A stretch of 47,125 nt of DNA from Rickettsiales bacterium (GTDB lineage: Bacteria; Pseudomonadota; Alphaproteobacteria; Rickettsiales; UBA1997). The translations under genes and the position numbers were made by a program. The notes beneath the pieces are model-generated. The model did no database searches, was not told where the DNA came from, and worked only from the letters and a program-made list of their open reading frames with translations. Positions 1 to 7,907 of the stretch are shown in pieces. How positions within the stretch are numbered: the stretch's first letter is position 1; the number at the start of each line of letters is the position of its first letter. The stretch lies in the NCBI GenBank assembly GCA_005787525.1, contig SYAR01000060.1:1-47125 (forward strand), in the 5' to 3' direction.

Positions 1-501
1 AGCCTTTTTACCATTGGCCTTAGAGCAATGTCCAATTTCTACTCTCAATCTATGGAGATACTCCTCAGACGAATATTTAGAATAAAAAAGTTAAAAGTTA
101 CGTGTTGATAAAATTTGTAGGGGTGTAAGCCCTTGAGGGGGAGTCGCAGAGCCAACTTGTTGGCGATGCGGTGGGGGGTCAAAATACCGATATAATCAAC
201 GCTCTCGAGCCAAAGTAAAATTTATAAAAAACAATTTTCAAAAAAGATTAAGCGTTTATCCGTAAAGAAATTCAAAAATAATTTCTCGATTTCAAATATA
301 AATCCAAAAAGCTTTAAATTTTATAACTTGATTTTATTTTTCTCGTCGCTTAGAATCGAAAATGAGTAAATAAATTTGTGGTTTTAACAATCATTTTTTA
401 TCAAAGAAATTAACTTTTCTTCCTACTCAATCGTGGTTTTTGGGCGTTTAAATGAAATTAATTTCTGCCTAATTGTCCTTAAGTAAAATAAATAAATCAA
501 T
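1..501. other. Non-coding leader upstream of rpmI
   Basis: I see no convincing gene in this stretch. Bases 1-106 are open in more than one frame on both strands, so a fragment of a gene cut by the window edge is possible but cannot be assigned. Bases 121-180 form a G-rich island (39 of 60 bases are G or C) in otherwise very AT-rich DNA. Bases 181-501 are AT-rich and probably hold the promoter and 5' leader of rpmI-rplT, but I cannot point to a clear -35/-10 pair. No infC gene lies directly upstream of rpmI, unlike the common infC-rpmI-rplT order. Confidence 0.5.
145..170. repeat. Hairpin in a G-rich island
   Basis: CGCA (145-148) pairs with TGCG (167-170) and GCCAA (151-155) with TTGGC (160-164). 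Two opposed GA dinucleotides separate the stems, a tandem G-A mismatch arrangement, and the tetraloop is CTTG. G-runs flank it on both sides. It could be part of a small RNA or a dispersed intergenic element. It has no partner elsewhere in this window. Confidence 0.4.
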
Positions 502-705
502 ATGCCAAAAGTAAAAACAAATAGCGGTGCCAAGAAGCGTTTTCGCGTTACAGGAACTGGAAAATTAACTCACAAACAAGCCGGAAAAAGACACAATCTT
601 GGAAAAAAAAGTCAAAAACGTATTAGAAATTTACGCAAAGGTGTAGCTCTCTCCGAGGGTCATGCACACAGCATTCTAAAGTTCAAAATGCCTTACAGTC
701 GCTAA
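502..705 (+). CDS. rpmI: 50S ribosomal protein bL35
   Basis: This is the small, very basic large-subunit ribosomal protein bL35, 67 aa, the usual length of the family. It starts [14 protein letters not shown] and contains the conserved HNLGKKS stretch, both hallmarks of bL35. It lies 44 bp upstream of rplT on the same strand, the standard bL35-bL20 pair. The ATG is preceded by an A/T-only leader with no recognisable Shine-Dalgarno. In other bacteria bL20 represses this operon by binding the mRNA leader; no such structure could be confirmed here. Confidence 0.97.
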   Translation: MPKVKTNSGAKKRFRVTGTGKLTHKQAGKRHNLGKKSQKRIRNLRKGVALSEGHAHSILKFKMPYSR

Positions 706-749
706 GGTAATTTAAAATATGTTGAAAATAATCTAAACTAGGAGACAAA

Positions 750-1109
750 ATGAGTCGAGTTAAAAGAGGCGTTACCAAAAGAGCGCGTCATAAAAAAATT
801 CTTAAAATGGCAAAAGGCTATCGTGGTCGCGCCAAAAATTGCTTTAGAGTTGCTATTGAAAAAGTGGAGAAAGCATTACGTTATGCCTATCGCGATCGTA
901 AAGCCAGAAAAAGAGATTTTCGTGGTTTGTGGATTCAGCGTATTAATGCCGGAGTTAGAGAGCACGGAATGGTTTATTCAAAATTCATTAATGGTTTGAA
1001 AATAGCAAAAATTGATCTTGATCGTAAAGTTCTTTCTGATTTGGCGATTCGTGACAAAGAAGCTTTTGCCAAAATCGTTGAAAAAGCTAAGACATCTCTC
1101 GGAGCATAA
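750..1109 (+). CDS. rplT: 50S ribosomal protein bL20
   Basis: Large-subunit assembly protein bL20, 119 aa, a typical length. It begins MSRVKRGV and carries the basic N-terminal tail ([15 protein letters not shown]) that threads into 23S rRNA, followed by the globular half with RRDFRGLW-like and [13 protein letters not shown] segments. It is the second gene of the rpmI-rplT operon. An AGGAG Shine-Dalgarno lies 6 bp before the ATG, one of the few clear ribosome binding sites in this window. A hairpin just after the stop probably ends the transcript. Confidence 0.97.
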   Translation: MSRVKRGVTKRARHKKILKMAKGYRGRAKNCFRVAIEKVEKALRYAYRDRKARKRDFRGLWIQRINAGVREHGMVYSKFINGLKIAKIDLDRKVLSDLAIRDKEAFAKIVEKAKTSLGA

Positions 1110-1112
1110 ACT

Positions 1113-1149
1113 AATTTAGCGGTAACGGTTGAACTTTTATCGCTAAATT
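1113..1149 (+). terminator. Possible terminator after rplT
   Basis: A perfect 9-bp inverted repeat, AATTTAGCG (1113-1121) with CGCTAAATT (1141-1149), has a 19-nt loop and lies 3 bp after the rplT stop. The T-run that follows is weak and interrupted, so intrinsic termination is plausible but not certain. Confidence 0.4.
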
Positions 1150-1358
1150 TACTATATAATTTCGGGAGTTTTTATATTAAATCCAAAATTTATAAAGTAA
1201 ATTTGTGTAAATTAATTTATGCTTTTGTTGAATTAAATATAAAGCTCCAACAATCAATATTAAGTAAATCAAACCCGCGTTTTTCCGTAAGGATTCGCGA
1301 CATTTTTTCTAAGCAAAATTAAAAAAATTTTGCTTATTTAAATTCTTAAATTCTGTCA

Positions 1359-1787
1359 ATGAAGCTGTTTAGAGCGTTAGTTAAATTTGATAAAGAAAAT
1401 AAAATCGAAAATATCGTTGTTGTTGATGATGGTTTTTCGTGGAAGGCGCTTTTTTTTAATCCATTATGGTTTTTATTTCACCGAATGTGGATTGAATTTA
1501 TAATGTTTGTGTTGATATTTTTCTGTTTCGGCATCTTTTCTAGATTTGGAGATTATGATATTTTTATGGAAATATCATTAATTTTTATGATAGCTTTAAA
1601 TTCAAAAACTTGGTATATTGATTTTTTAACAAAGTACAAAAAATATACTTTTGTTGGTGCGGTTTTTGGTTCAAATGCAGTTGAGGCTAAAATAAAAACT
1701 ATTGAACAGATTAAATTAAATAATAAAGAAAATCCTGAAGAAATTATATTTAGCGAATCTTTGCTAAATCCAAAATATTTTAAGTAA
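1359..1787 (+). CDS. DUF2628-type membrane protein
   Basis: A 142-aa protein. Residues 1-45 contain a soluble N-terminal stretch ending in the DGFSWKALFFNPLWFLFHRMW signature region that typifies DUF2628 proteins (residues about 25-45). Two hydrophobic helices follow, at about 46-63 and 69-91, then a charged cytoplasmic tail. The function is unknown. In many alphaproteobacteria members of this family lie in or beside the histidine cluster next to hisH, and here hisH begins 15 bp downstream on the same strand, so the context supports the family call. The two genes are probably co-transcribed. Confidence 0.75.
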   Translation: MKLFRALVKFDKENKIENIVVVDDGFSWKALFFNPLWFLFHRMWIEFIMFVLIFFCFGIFSRFGDYDIFMEISLIFMIALNSKTWYIDFLTKYKKYTFVGAVFGSNAVEAKIKTIEQIKLNNKENPEEIIFSESLLNPKYFK

Positions 1788-1802
1788 ATCTGAGGTTTTT
1801 TA

Positions 1803-2432
1803 ATGAAAATTATAATTATTGATTATGGAGCGGGAAACGTACAATCGGTTTCGAACGCCATTAAAGAGATTGATGGTCAATCAGATATAATTATTTCAAA
1901 TAAAGTGGTCGATTTAAAATCGGCAAACTATTTTATTTTACCCGGAGTTGGAGCCTTTGGCGACTGCATGGAAGGGCTCAAAACGGTCGACGGCTTTCTT
2001 TCTGAATTACGTAATCAAGTCTTAAAATACAAAAAACCTTTTTTGGGAATTTGTGTTGGCATGCAGGTTTTGGCTTCCTCAGGTTTAGAAAATGGCGAGC
2101 ATCAAGGTTTGGGATTTATTAATGGTAAGGTTGAAAAAATTGTTGGCGATGAGAATTTAAAAATTCCGCATATGGGTTGGAATTCATTAAAAATAAAACA
2201 GCCGAAACATCCGATTTTTAAAGATATTAAAGATGAAGAAAATTTTTATTTTGCCAATTCTTACCACTTTATTTGCCAAAATGATAATAACGTTTTGGGC
2301 TATGTAGAATATGGCTCAAAGATTAACTCAATCATTGCCAAAGATAATATTGTCGGTGCGCAATTTCACCCCGAAAAAAGTGGCGAAGTGGGGCTAAAAT
2401 TCCTCAAAAACTTCTTGGCTTGGCGCCCTTAA
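1803..2432 (+). CDS. hisH: Imidazole glycerol phosphate synthase, glutaminase subunit HisH
   Basis: A class I glutamine amidotransferase, 209 aa. In the HisH family it supplies ammonia to HisF, which makes IGP and AICAR in histidine synthesis. The N-terminal IIDYGAGN motif, the oxyanion segment PGVGAFGDCM, the nucleophile Cys84 in GICVGMQ, and His189/Glu191 in FHPEKSG give a complete catalytic set. No other his gene is in the window, so its HisF partner must be elsewhere. Related HisH/HisF pairs also serve amidine-forming sugar pathways, so the specific pathway is inferred. It is followed closely by midA. Confidence 0.92.
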   Translation: MKIIIIDYGAGNVQSVSNAIKEIDGQSDIIISNKVVDLKSANYFILPGVGAFGDCMEGLKTVDGFLSELRNQVLKYKKPFLGICVGMQVLASSGLENGEHQGLGFINGKVEKIVGDENLKIPHMGWNSLKIKQPKHPIFKDIKDEENFYFANSYHFICQNDNNVLGYVEYGSKINSIIAKDNIVGAQFHPEKSGEVGLKFLKNFLAWRP

Positions 2433-2444
2433 ATCTTGATTCAA

Positions 2445-3491
2445 ATGAAAATTTCAACCTTAATTGAAAAATCTTTATTTGACGAAAAAAAAGGATATTA
2501 TAAAACCAAAAATCCGATTGGTAAAAATGCTGATTTCATAACCTCCCCAGAAATTTCGCAAATCTTTGGAGAGCTTGTGGCTGTTTATCTTCTTCATGTC
2601 GCTTCGCAATCAAAAAATCAGATTTCTTTGGTCGAAATGGGTGCGGGTAAAGGCACTTGGTTTAAAGATATTTTGCAAAGCATAAATAAACTAGCTCAAA
2701 AAAATAATCCGCAAGCGCTTGATTTTCTGAGTCGAACACAATTTCATATTATTGAAATAAATCCAGTTTTACAAAAAACTCAGCAACAAAATTTGCAAAA
2801 TTTTTTAATAAAATGGCATAAAAATTTTGATGATTTTTTGAAAGAAAAAAATGGTGAAATATTTTTTATTTCGAACGAACTTTTTGATTGCTTCGCCATT
2901 GATCAATATGTTAAAACCAATGAGGGTTGGCGCGAGAGATTAGTAAGGTTTAGCGATAAAAAAAATTTACAAAATCCGCAATTTTTTCTTGAAAAATATA
3001 AACCCGAAACTAATAATTTTGTTGAAGAAAAATTGGGAAAATTTTTATCGCAAAATGCTCCGCAAAAAGCGGTTTTTGAATATTCAGAATCCGCTCAAAA
3101 ATTTATGAAAAAATTGTGCGAAGCCATTAAAAAAGCTGGCGGAATGGCAATTAATTTTGATTATGGTTATAGTGAATATGAGTTTGCCAATACGTTACAA
3201 GCCATAAAAAATCATCAAAAAATTGCATTTTTAGAAGGGCTTTTTGATTGCGACATCACCGCTCAAGTTGATTTTTTAGCTCTCGACAAAATTGTTAAAA
3301 ATTTTGGGCTTAATTCTTCTTTAATTACACAAGAAGAATTTTTGTTAAGCTTGGGAGCCCAACAAAGAGTTGAGTTTCTGCTTGAAAAAAATCCGCTTTT
3401 ATCGCAAGAAATTTTAAGCGGATTTTCACGATTAATTGATAAAAATCAAATGGGAAAACTTTTCAAATCCCATATTTTTTGGAAAAAATAA
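2445..3491 (+). CDS. MidA/NDUFAF7-family SAM-dependent methyltransferase
   Basis: About 348 aa, matching the class I SAM-dependent methyltransferase family of mitochondrial NDUFAF7/MidA, which methylates an arginine of a complex I subunit during assembly. Visible motifs are the N-terminal GYY and ADFITSPEISQIFGE segment, the SAM-binding LVEMGAGKGTW, ISNELFDCFAID, and INFDYGY. I chose the ATG at 2445; an in-frame TTG at 2436 would add three residues. The gene follows hisH by 12 bp and is probably co-transcribed. A complex I gene (nuoF) in this window is consistent with the proposed role, but the substrate is inferred from the family. Confidence 0.85.
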   Translation: MKISTLIEKSLFDEKKGYYKTKNPIGKNADFITSPEISQIFGELVAVYLLHVASQSKNQISLVEMGAGKGTWFKDILQSINKLAQKNNPQALDFLSRTQFHIIEINPVLQKTQQQNLQNFLIKWHKNFDDFLKEKNGEIFFISNELFDCFAIDQYVKTNEGWRERLVRFSDKKNLQNPQFFLEKYKPETNNFVEEKLGKFLSQNAPQKAVFEYSESAQKFMKKLCEAIKKAGGMAINFDYGYSEYEFANTLQAIKNHQKIAFLEGLFDCDITAQVDFLALDKIVKNFGLNSSLITQEEFLLSLGAQQRVEFLLEKNPLLSQEILSGFSRLIDKNQMGKLFKSHIFWKK

Positions 3492-3585
3492 AATAAATCG
3501 ATTAATGTGCAAAATAAATTGCAAACAAAATTTTAAAAACTAAAAATAAAAAACAAAATCTTTTTATCTTAATTTATTTTCAAAA

Positions 3586-4827
3586 ATGACTCTTAACATA
3601 TTTAAAACAATTCAAAGATTCAGAAAAAACCGCAAAGGATTTTCTCTCATCGAAATTTCGGTAGTGATTTTAATAATCGGTGTATTAATAGCTGGCATTT
3701 CTCAGGCTTCAGATATGATTGATGACGCAGCTTTAAAAGGAGCGAGAACCGCATCTAAGGGGTCGAGAGTTGGTAGAATTAAAGATTTAGTTTTGTGGTT
3801 AGATGCCACCTCGGATGGGGCTTCTCTTACGGCACTTAATAAACAAGCTGTTGATAGTGAAACCGTTACGCAATTGAAAGATTTGAATCCAAGATCGAGT
3901 GCCAAGCTTACATTAACTGGAAATTCAATTTTTAATTCTAATAAAGTTAGTGGGTTGCCAGGACTTAATCTAAACGGTTCAGTTTTTTTTAAATTAACCG
4001 ATAGATTTGATAATTCAACAATCGATTACACAATTTACTTGGTTTATCAACCCCTTGGTCTGCCATCCAGCGGAAACACGCAAGTTATTTTTGAAAAAAG
4101 AAGTTCAGAAGGAGCAACTTTTCCATATAGATTAGAGATTGACTCTAACGGATTTTATAAATTTTCTGATAGCACCGGCGCTGCCTTTGGTGCCAAAAAA
4201 GCCTCCACAGGAAAGGTTAACATAATTAGGCTAAACAGAAGTTCTTCCGCAAATTTAACTATATTGGTAGATGATGTGCCTCAAGCCATTGTTGGAACTG
4301 GAGGCACTTCTGCTATAAATACAGATGAATTAATAATCGGTGCTAAAAATGCCGCAACTCCAACAAATCATGCCAATGGTAGATTGGGTGAGTTAATAAT
4401 TTATGAGCGCGATCTCGCAGTTTCTGAAAAAGCTGATATCGAAACTTATTTATTCAAAAAATGGAAAATTGAGAAAGATGCTACGAAAGCAGGTGTTTGC
4501 TCAACTAGCACTGTTGCTAATTCTGTTGGCACTATGGCGGTTGGTGCCACTAGTTTTTCTTGTTTGCCTGGATATGCTTATACACAGCCAGGGGCGGCGC
4601 CAGGTTGTTCAGGGGCGCCTAACTTGACCTTTACTAACACGGGCAACGCGACTTGTGCTCAATCACATTGTTTTGTTTTACCTTCCCTAAAAGTTACTCA
4701 GACTATGGTTCTTCCTGGCACTGGTATTAGCCTTACTTGTAAAAATGGCGGTACTAATCCATCTAGCTGTACTTGCTCTTCTTCAAACTGGACTATCACT
4801 TGTACCATCACTGGATCTTGCACATAA
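3586..4827 (+). CDS. Large prepilin-like protein with LamG-like domain and Cys-rich tail
   Basis: A 413-aa protein with a class III (type IV prepilin) leader. Residues 1-18 are basic, cleavage is expected between Gly18 and Phe19 (RKG/FSLIE), Glu23 is the conserved +5 glutamate, and a hydrophobic helix runs to about residue 40. Residues about 65-300 resemble a concanavalin/LamG-type jelly roll: it opens with DLVLWLDATSDG and closes with LGELIIYERDL and a KADIETYLFKKW segment. The last 85 or so residues hold all ten cysteines of the protein and many Ser/Thr/Gly. It is far larger than a major pilin (about 150 aa). It looks like a tip or adhesive minor pilin, or a type II secretion pseudopilin. 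No pilus assembly genes adjoin it. Confidence 0.75.
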   Translation: MTLNIFKTIQRFRKNRKGFSLIEISVVILIIGVLIAGISQASDMIDDAALKGARTASKGSRVGRIKDLVLWLDATSDGASLTALNKQAVDSETVTQLKDLNPRSSAKLTLTGNSIFNSNKVSGLPGLNLNGSVFFKLTDRFDNSTIDYTIYLVYQPLGLPSSGNTQVIFEKRSSEGATFPYRLEIDSNGFYKFSDSTGAAFGAKKASTGKVNIIRLNRSSSANLTILVDDVPQAIVGTGGTSAINTDELIIGAKNAATPTNHANGRLGELIIYERDLAVSEKADIETYLFKKWKIEKDATKAGVCSTSTVANSVGTMAVGATSFSCLPGYAYTQPGAAPGCSGAPNLTFTNTGNATCAQSHCFVLPSLKVTQTMVLPGTGISLTCKNGGTNPSSCTCSSSNWTITCTITGSCT

Positions 4828-4845
4828 TTTTCGCAAAACTTTTAA

Positions 4846-4880
4846 CAACTTTAGGGGCAAATATCTTGCCCCTAGAGTTG
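4846..4880 (+). terminator. Terminator hairpin after the prepilin gene
   Basis: CAACTTTAGGGGCAA (4846-4860) pairs along its whole length with TTGCCCCTAGAGTTG (4866-4880) through one U-G wobble, leaving a 5-nt ATATC loop. It begins 18 bp after the prepilin stop. The following sequence is T-rich but interrupted, so this may be an intrinsic terminator or an mRNA 3'-end stabiliser. Confidence 0.6.
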
Positions 4881-4964
4881 AATTCCTAAATTCTTTATTC
4901 ATTTGAACTTTTAGATTTCTCCTTTATTATTTTTCTATTCAAATAAATTTAACCATCTTGAATC

Positions 4965-5975
4965 ATGAAAAATATTCAAAAATTTTCCACAGAAAATAGC
5001 GATAATTACGATTTTAATAACCAAAATTTCGATCAAAATATTCAACAAGATTGGCAAGTTGAAGAGGTTTTAAAATTATTTTCAATGTCGTTTAACGACT
5101 TGATTTTCAAGGCCTCGACACTTCATCGTCAAAATCACAATCCCAATGAAGTGCAAATTAGCACTTTGTTGAGCATCAAAACCGGTGCCTGTCCCGAAAA
5201 TTGTAAATATTGTCCGCAGTCTGCACATTATGATACAGGCCTAGAAAAACAAGGCTTGATGCCAATTGATAAAATTTTAGAATCAGCGGAAAATGCCAAG
5301 AAAGCTGGAGCCTCTAGGTTTTGTATGGGGGCGGCGTGGCGTAGTTTACATGATCGCGATGTCGAAAAAATTTGTGAAATCGTTGAGGCCGTCAAAGAGA
5401 CTGGCTTGGAAACCTGCATGACTCTAGGCATGCTTACAGATTCGCAAAGTAAAAAATTAAAAGAAGCGGGCTTGGATTATTACAATCACAACATCGATTC
5501 TTCCGAAGAATTTTACTCAGAAATTATTTCTACTCGTAATTTTTCTGATCGCCTCAACACTTTAAAAAATGTGCGCGAAGCGGGGTTAAATGTGTGCTCG
5601 GGCGGAATTGTCGGAATGGGCGAAACGCGAGAGGATCGCGCCAAAATGTTGATCGTGCTTGCGAACTTGCCAAAACAACCCGAATCGGTCCCAATTAATA
5701 TGTTGGTCAAAGTTAAGGGGACGCCACTTGAAAATGTTGCGAATCTTGATCCTTTTGAATTTATTCGGACAATTGCGGTGGCTAGAATCATGATGCCGAA
5801 AGCAAAAGTGCGATTATCGGCGGGTCGTGAGGAAATGGACGAGCAAACCCAAGCCTTATGTTTCTTGGCCGGAGCCAACTCGATTTTTTATGGCGAAAAA
5901 CTTTTAACAACGCAAAATCCACAAACTCAAAAAGATCAAGAATTATTTGCGAAGCTTGGAATTAAAGGGGTTTAG
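4965..5975 (+). CDS. bioB: Biotin synthase
   Basis: Radical-SAM biotin synthase, 336 aa, which inserts sulfur into dethiobiotin. The 4Fe-4S/SAM motif is complete: Cys76, Cys80 and Cys83 in [12 protein letters not shown]. The auxiliary 2Fe-2S cluster ligands Cys120, Cys151 and Cys211 are present at the same spacing as in the E. coli enzyme, as is an Arg in [10 protein letters not shown]. The N-terminus is about 25 residues longer than usual and Asn/Gln-rich. No other bio gene is nearby, so it is a lone bioB. That fits either a dispersed pathway or salvage of dethiobiotin or another precursor. Confidence 0.95.
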   Translation: MKNIQKFSTENSDNYDFNNQNFDQNIQQDWQVEEVLKLFSMSFNDLIFKASTLHRQNHNPNEVQISTLLSIKTGACPENCKYCPQSAHYDTGLEKQGLMPIDKILESAENAKKAGASRFCMGAAWRSLHDRDVEKICEIVEAVKETGLETCMTLGMLTDSQSKKLKEAGLDYYNHNIDSSEEFYSEIISTRNFSDRLNTLKNVREAGLNVCSGGIVGMGETREDRAKMLIVLANLPKQPESVPINMLVKVKGTPLENVANLDPFEFIRTIAVARIMMPKAKVRLSAGREEMDEQTQALCFLAGANSIFYGEKLLTTQNPQTQKDQELFAKLGIKGV

Positions 5976-6159
5976 AACTATTATTTTTTAAATTATAAAC
6001 GAATATTTTCTATTTAAAAAACCGAAGTTTAAAATAAAATATTTAATTTAAACAAGTTGGTAAAATATTTTTAAATCAAAAAATTATTTTACTTTTATTT
6101 TTTGTTATTTATTTTTAGTAAAAACCCAAAAAATATAATATTTATAAATTGCCACTTTT

Positions 6160-6771
6160 ATGTTAAAAAAACTAAAAAAACTTTTTAATTTTTTCCAATA
6201 TTCTGTCGTAATCCTAGCTGTTGTTATTTTCACCTGGTTTATTTTTACCATAAAAGATTACAATAAAATGGATAAAAATGACCTTCCTTTTTTTGTCATC
6301 CAACAAGGCAAATTATCCCAAAAACAAATTGCCGATTTAACCAAATTTAGCGATGCCAAAAATATTTGGGTTATCAATGATAAAGAAGATTTTAATAGAG
6401 CCACAGAATTGCTAAAACAAAGTGCTGACGCAATTTCTTACGCTAACCAAGTTGGTCGCCTCGATGTGATTTCTATTCTCTTGGGAGTTGTTGCTATATT
6501 ATTTGGGTTGGCTGGGATAATCGGATTTTTGCATATCGAGACCGTAGTTAAAACAAAAATAAGTGAAGCTATTGAGTTAGAATTTAAAGAAGGGGGGCGG
6601 GCTCAACAAATGATTAGAGAAGAAGCAAAAAAATCTTTTGATAAAATGTCAAGTCGCCCAATTGATCCCTCTCTTGGCGAAGAAGGGGATGAAGATGATG
6701 AAGCTGAAGCATATTATGAAGAATTATTTAAAAAAATGAGAGATGAGATTAAAAAAATTGACAATAAATAA
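6160..6771 (+). CDS. Two-TM membrane protein with acidic cytoplasmic tail
   Basis: I do not recognise this 203-aa protein. It has a Lys-rich N-terminus, a transmembrane helix at about 12-30, a loop of about 70 residues, a second helix at about 102-123, and an 80-residue C-terminal tail. The tail contains a strongly acidic stretch (GEEGDEDDEAEA, about 173-184) and ends in a charged helix. By the positive-inside rule both ends should be cytoplasmic and the loop periplasmic. It is followed after 42 bp by an ImmA/IrrE-type metallopeptidase gene on the same strand, suggesting a functional pair. No function can be assigned. Confidence 0.7.
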   Translation: MLKKLKKLFNFFQYSVVILAVVIFTWFIFTIKDYNKMDKNDLPFFVIQQGKLSQKQIADLTKFSDAKNIWVINDKEDFNRATELLKQSADAISYANQVGRLDVISILLGVVAILFGLAGIIGFLHIETVVKTKISEAIELEFKEGGRAQQMIREEAKKSFDKMSSRPIDPSLGEEGDEDDEAEAYYEELFKKMRDEIKKIDNK

Positions 6772-6813
6772 CATCTAAATTTATAATAAGTTAAACATAA
6801 AATTATTTACAAA

Positions 6814-7356
6814 ATGAATCCAAATATTTTAAAAGACATCGAAACTATTCTTTGGAAACATAAAGTTCCAGTAAACATCGAAGAGCAGATTCGTAGCGAA
6901 GGAATTATTTTAAATAAAAGCTATCTAGATTTTGAAAAAGGTACATGTGGCGAATTAAAAAAAGAGAATGGTAAATTTATAATTAACATAAGTTGGGTTG
7001 ATCATTATTATCGTAAAAGATTTACTATGGCTCATGAGTTAGGGCATTTCATTTTGCATAAAGATTTAATTGGCAATGGCGTAGATGACAATAAGGAGTA
7101 TAAAAAATTAAATCGCACCAATAATAAAATTACCAACGCTCAAGAAGCCGAAGCCAATGATTATGCAGCAAAAGTTCTAATGCCAGAAGAAGCGATAATA
7201 GCTCTAGCTAAGTTAACCAAAATAATTAAATCGGTCAAAGGCGAAATTGATATTGATATTCTTTGGTTAGATTATTTATCAAAGAAATTCCAAGTATCTA
7301 AAGAGGCTTTCACCATTCGTTTAGCGAAACTTTCAAATAAAATACTTCCAATTTAA
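6814..7356 (+). CDS. ImmA/IrrE-family metallo-endopeptidase
   Basis: A 180-aa zinc peptidase of the ImmA/IrrE (COG2856) type. The catalytic motif is AHELGH with His74, Glu75 and His78. The third zinc ligand should be a Glu in the family motif EAEANDYAAKVLMP (residues 111-124). Relatives cleave repressor or antitoxin proteins and are common beside phage or toxin-antitoxin repressors, but no helix-turn-helix partner adjoins it here. The upstream partner is instead a two-TM protein with an acidic cytoplasmic tail. Membrane-linked regulated proteolysis is possible, but that is inference. Confidence 0.85.
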   Translation: MNPNILKDIETILWKHKVPVNIEEQIRSEGIILNKSYLDFEKGTCGELKKENGKFIINISWVDHYYRKRFTMAHELGHFILHKDLIGNGVDDNKEYKKLNRTNNKITNAQEAEANDYAAKVLMPEEAIIALAKLTKIIKSVKGEIDIDILWLDYLSKKFQVSKEAFTIRLAKLSNKILPI

Positions 7357-7367
7357 AATTAATCTTC

Positions 7368-7832
7368 ATGTCAAACTACGAAAAAAAATTAAATGAAATG
7401 GGAATTGCACTTCCTACTCCCTCAGCGCCTGTTGCCAATTATGTTGGCTTCGTAAAAACCGGAAATCTAATTTTTATTTCTGGGCAATTGCCGATGGAAA
7501 ACGGCAAATTGCAAGCGATTGGTAAAGTAGATATTGAGGTTTCTGTTGAAGAGGCGAAAAAAGCCGCTCGTTTGTGTGCTATCAACATTATCGCTCAATT
7601 AAAGTTAGCTTGCAAAGGCGATCTTGATAAGGTTGCTCAATGTATAAAGCTTGGAGTTTTTGTTAATGGTGGCGCCAATTTTAAAGATCATCCAGCGGTC
7701 GCCAATGGAGCTTCTGATTTAATCGCCGAAGTTTTTGGCGATGCGGGTAAGCACGCTCGAGCAGCGGTTGGTTCGGGCTCGCTTCCTTTTGGAGTGGCGG
7801 TTGAAGTTGATGCAATTTTTGAAGTGCTTTAA
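7368..7832 (+). CDS. RidA (YjgF/YER057c/UK114) family protein
   Basis: A 154-aa member of the Rid family, whose best-known members hydrolyse reactive enamine/imine intermediates released by PLP enzymes. Family features are visible: the VKTGNLIFISGQLP segment, the A(R/C)LCAINIIAQLK helix, and the C-terminal HARAAVGSGSLPFGVAVEVDAI strand-turn-strand region with the Arg that contacts the substrate carboxylate. It is longer than classic RidA (about 128 aa), as in other Rid subgroups. It starts 11 bp after the ImmA-type gene and may be co-transcribed. PLP dehydratase and aminotransferase genes elsewhere in the window are conceivable sources of substrate. Confidence 0.88.
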   Translation: MSNYEKKLNEMGIALPTPSAPVANYVGFVKTGNLIFISGQLPMENGKLQAIGKVDIEVSVEEAKKAARLCAINIIAQLKLACKGDLDKVAQCIKLGVFVNGGANFKDHPAVANGASDLIAEVFGDAGKHARAAVGSGSLPFGVAVEVDAIFEVL

Positions 7833-7907
7833 AAATTTCTCAAAAAAATAGTGCTTTGATTTTTTTTTAAATTAGTTTTGATAAAAATAATTTAAATAAT
7901 AAATTCC

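Noticed and set aside
1-106. Partial gene at the left window edge
   Set aside because: Several frames on both strands are open for short runs and none shows a recognisable motif, so no coding call can be supported.
5513-5878. 121-codon minus-strand ORF inside bioB
   Set aside because: It is a shadow of bioB, whose motifs are all intact in the plus frame.
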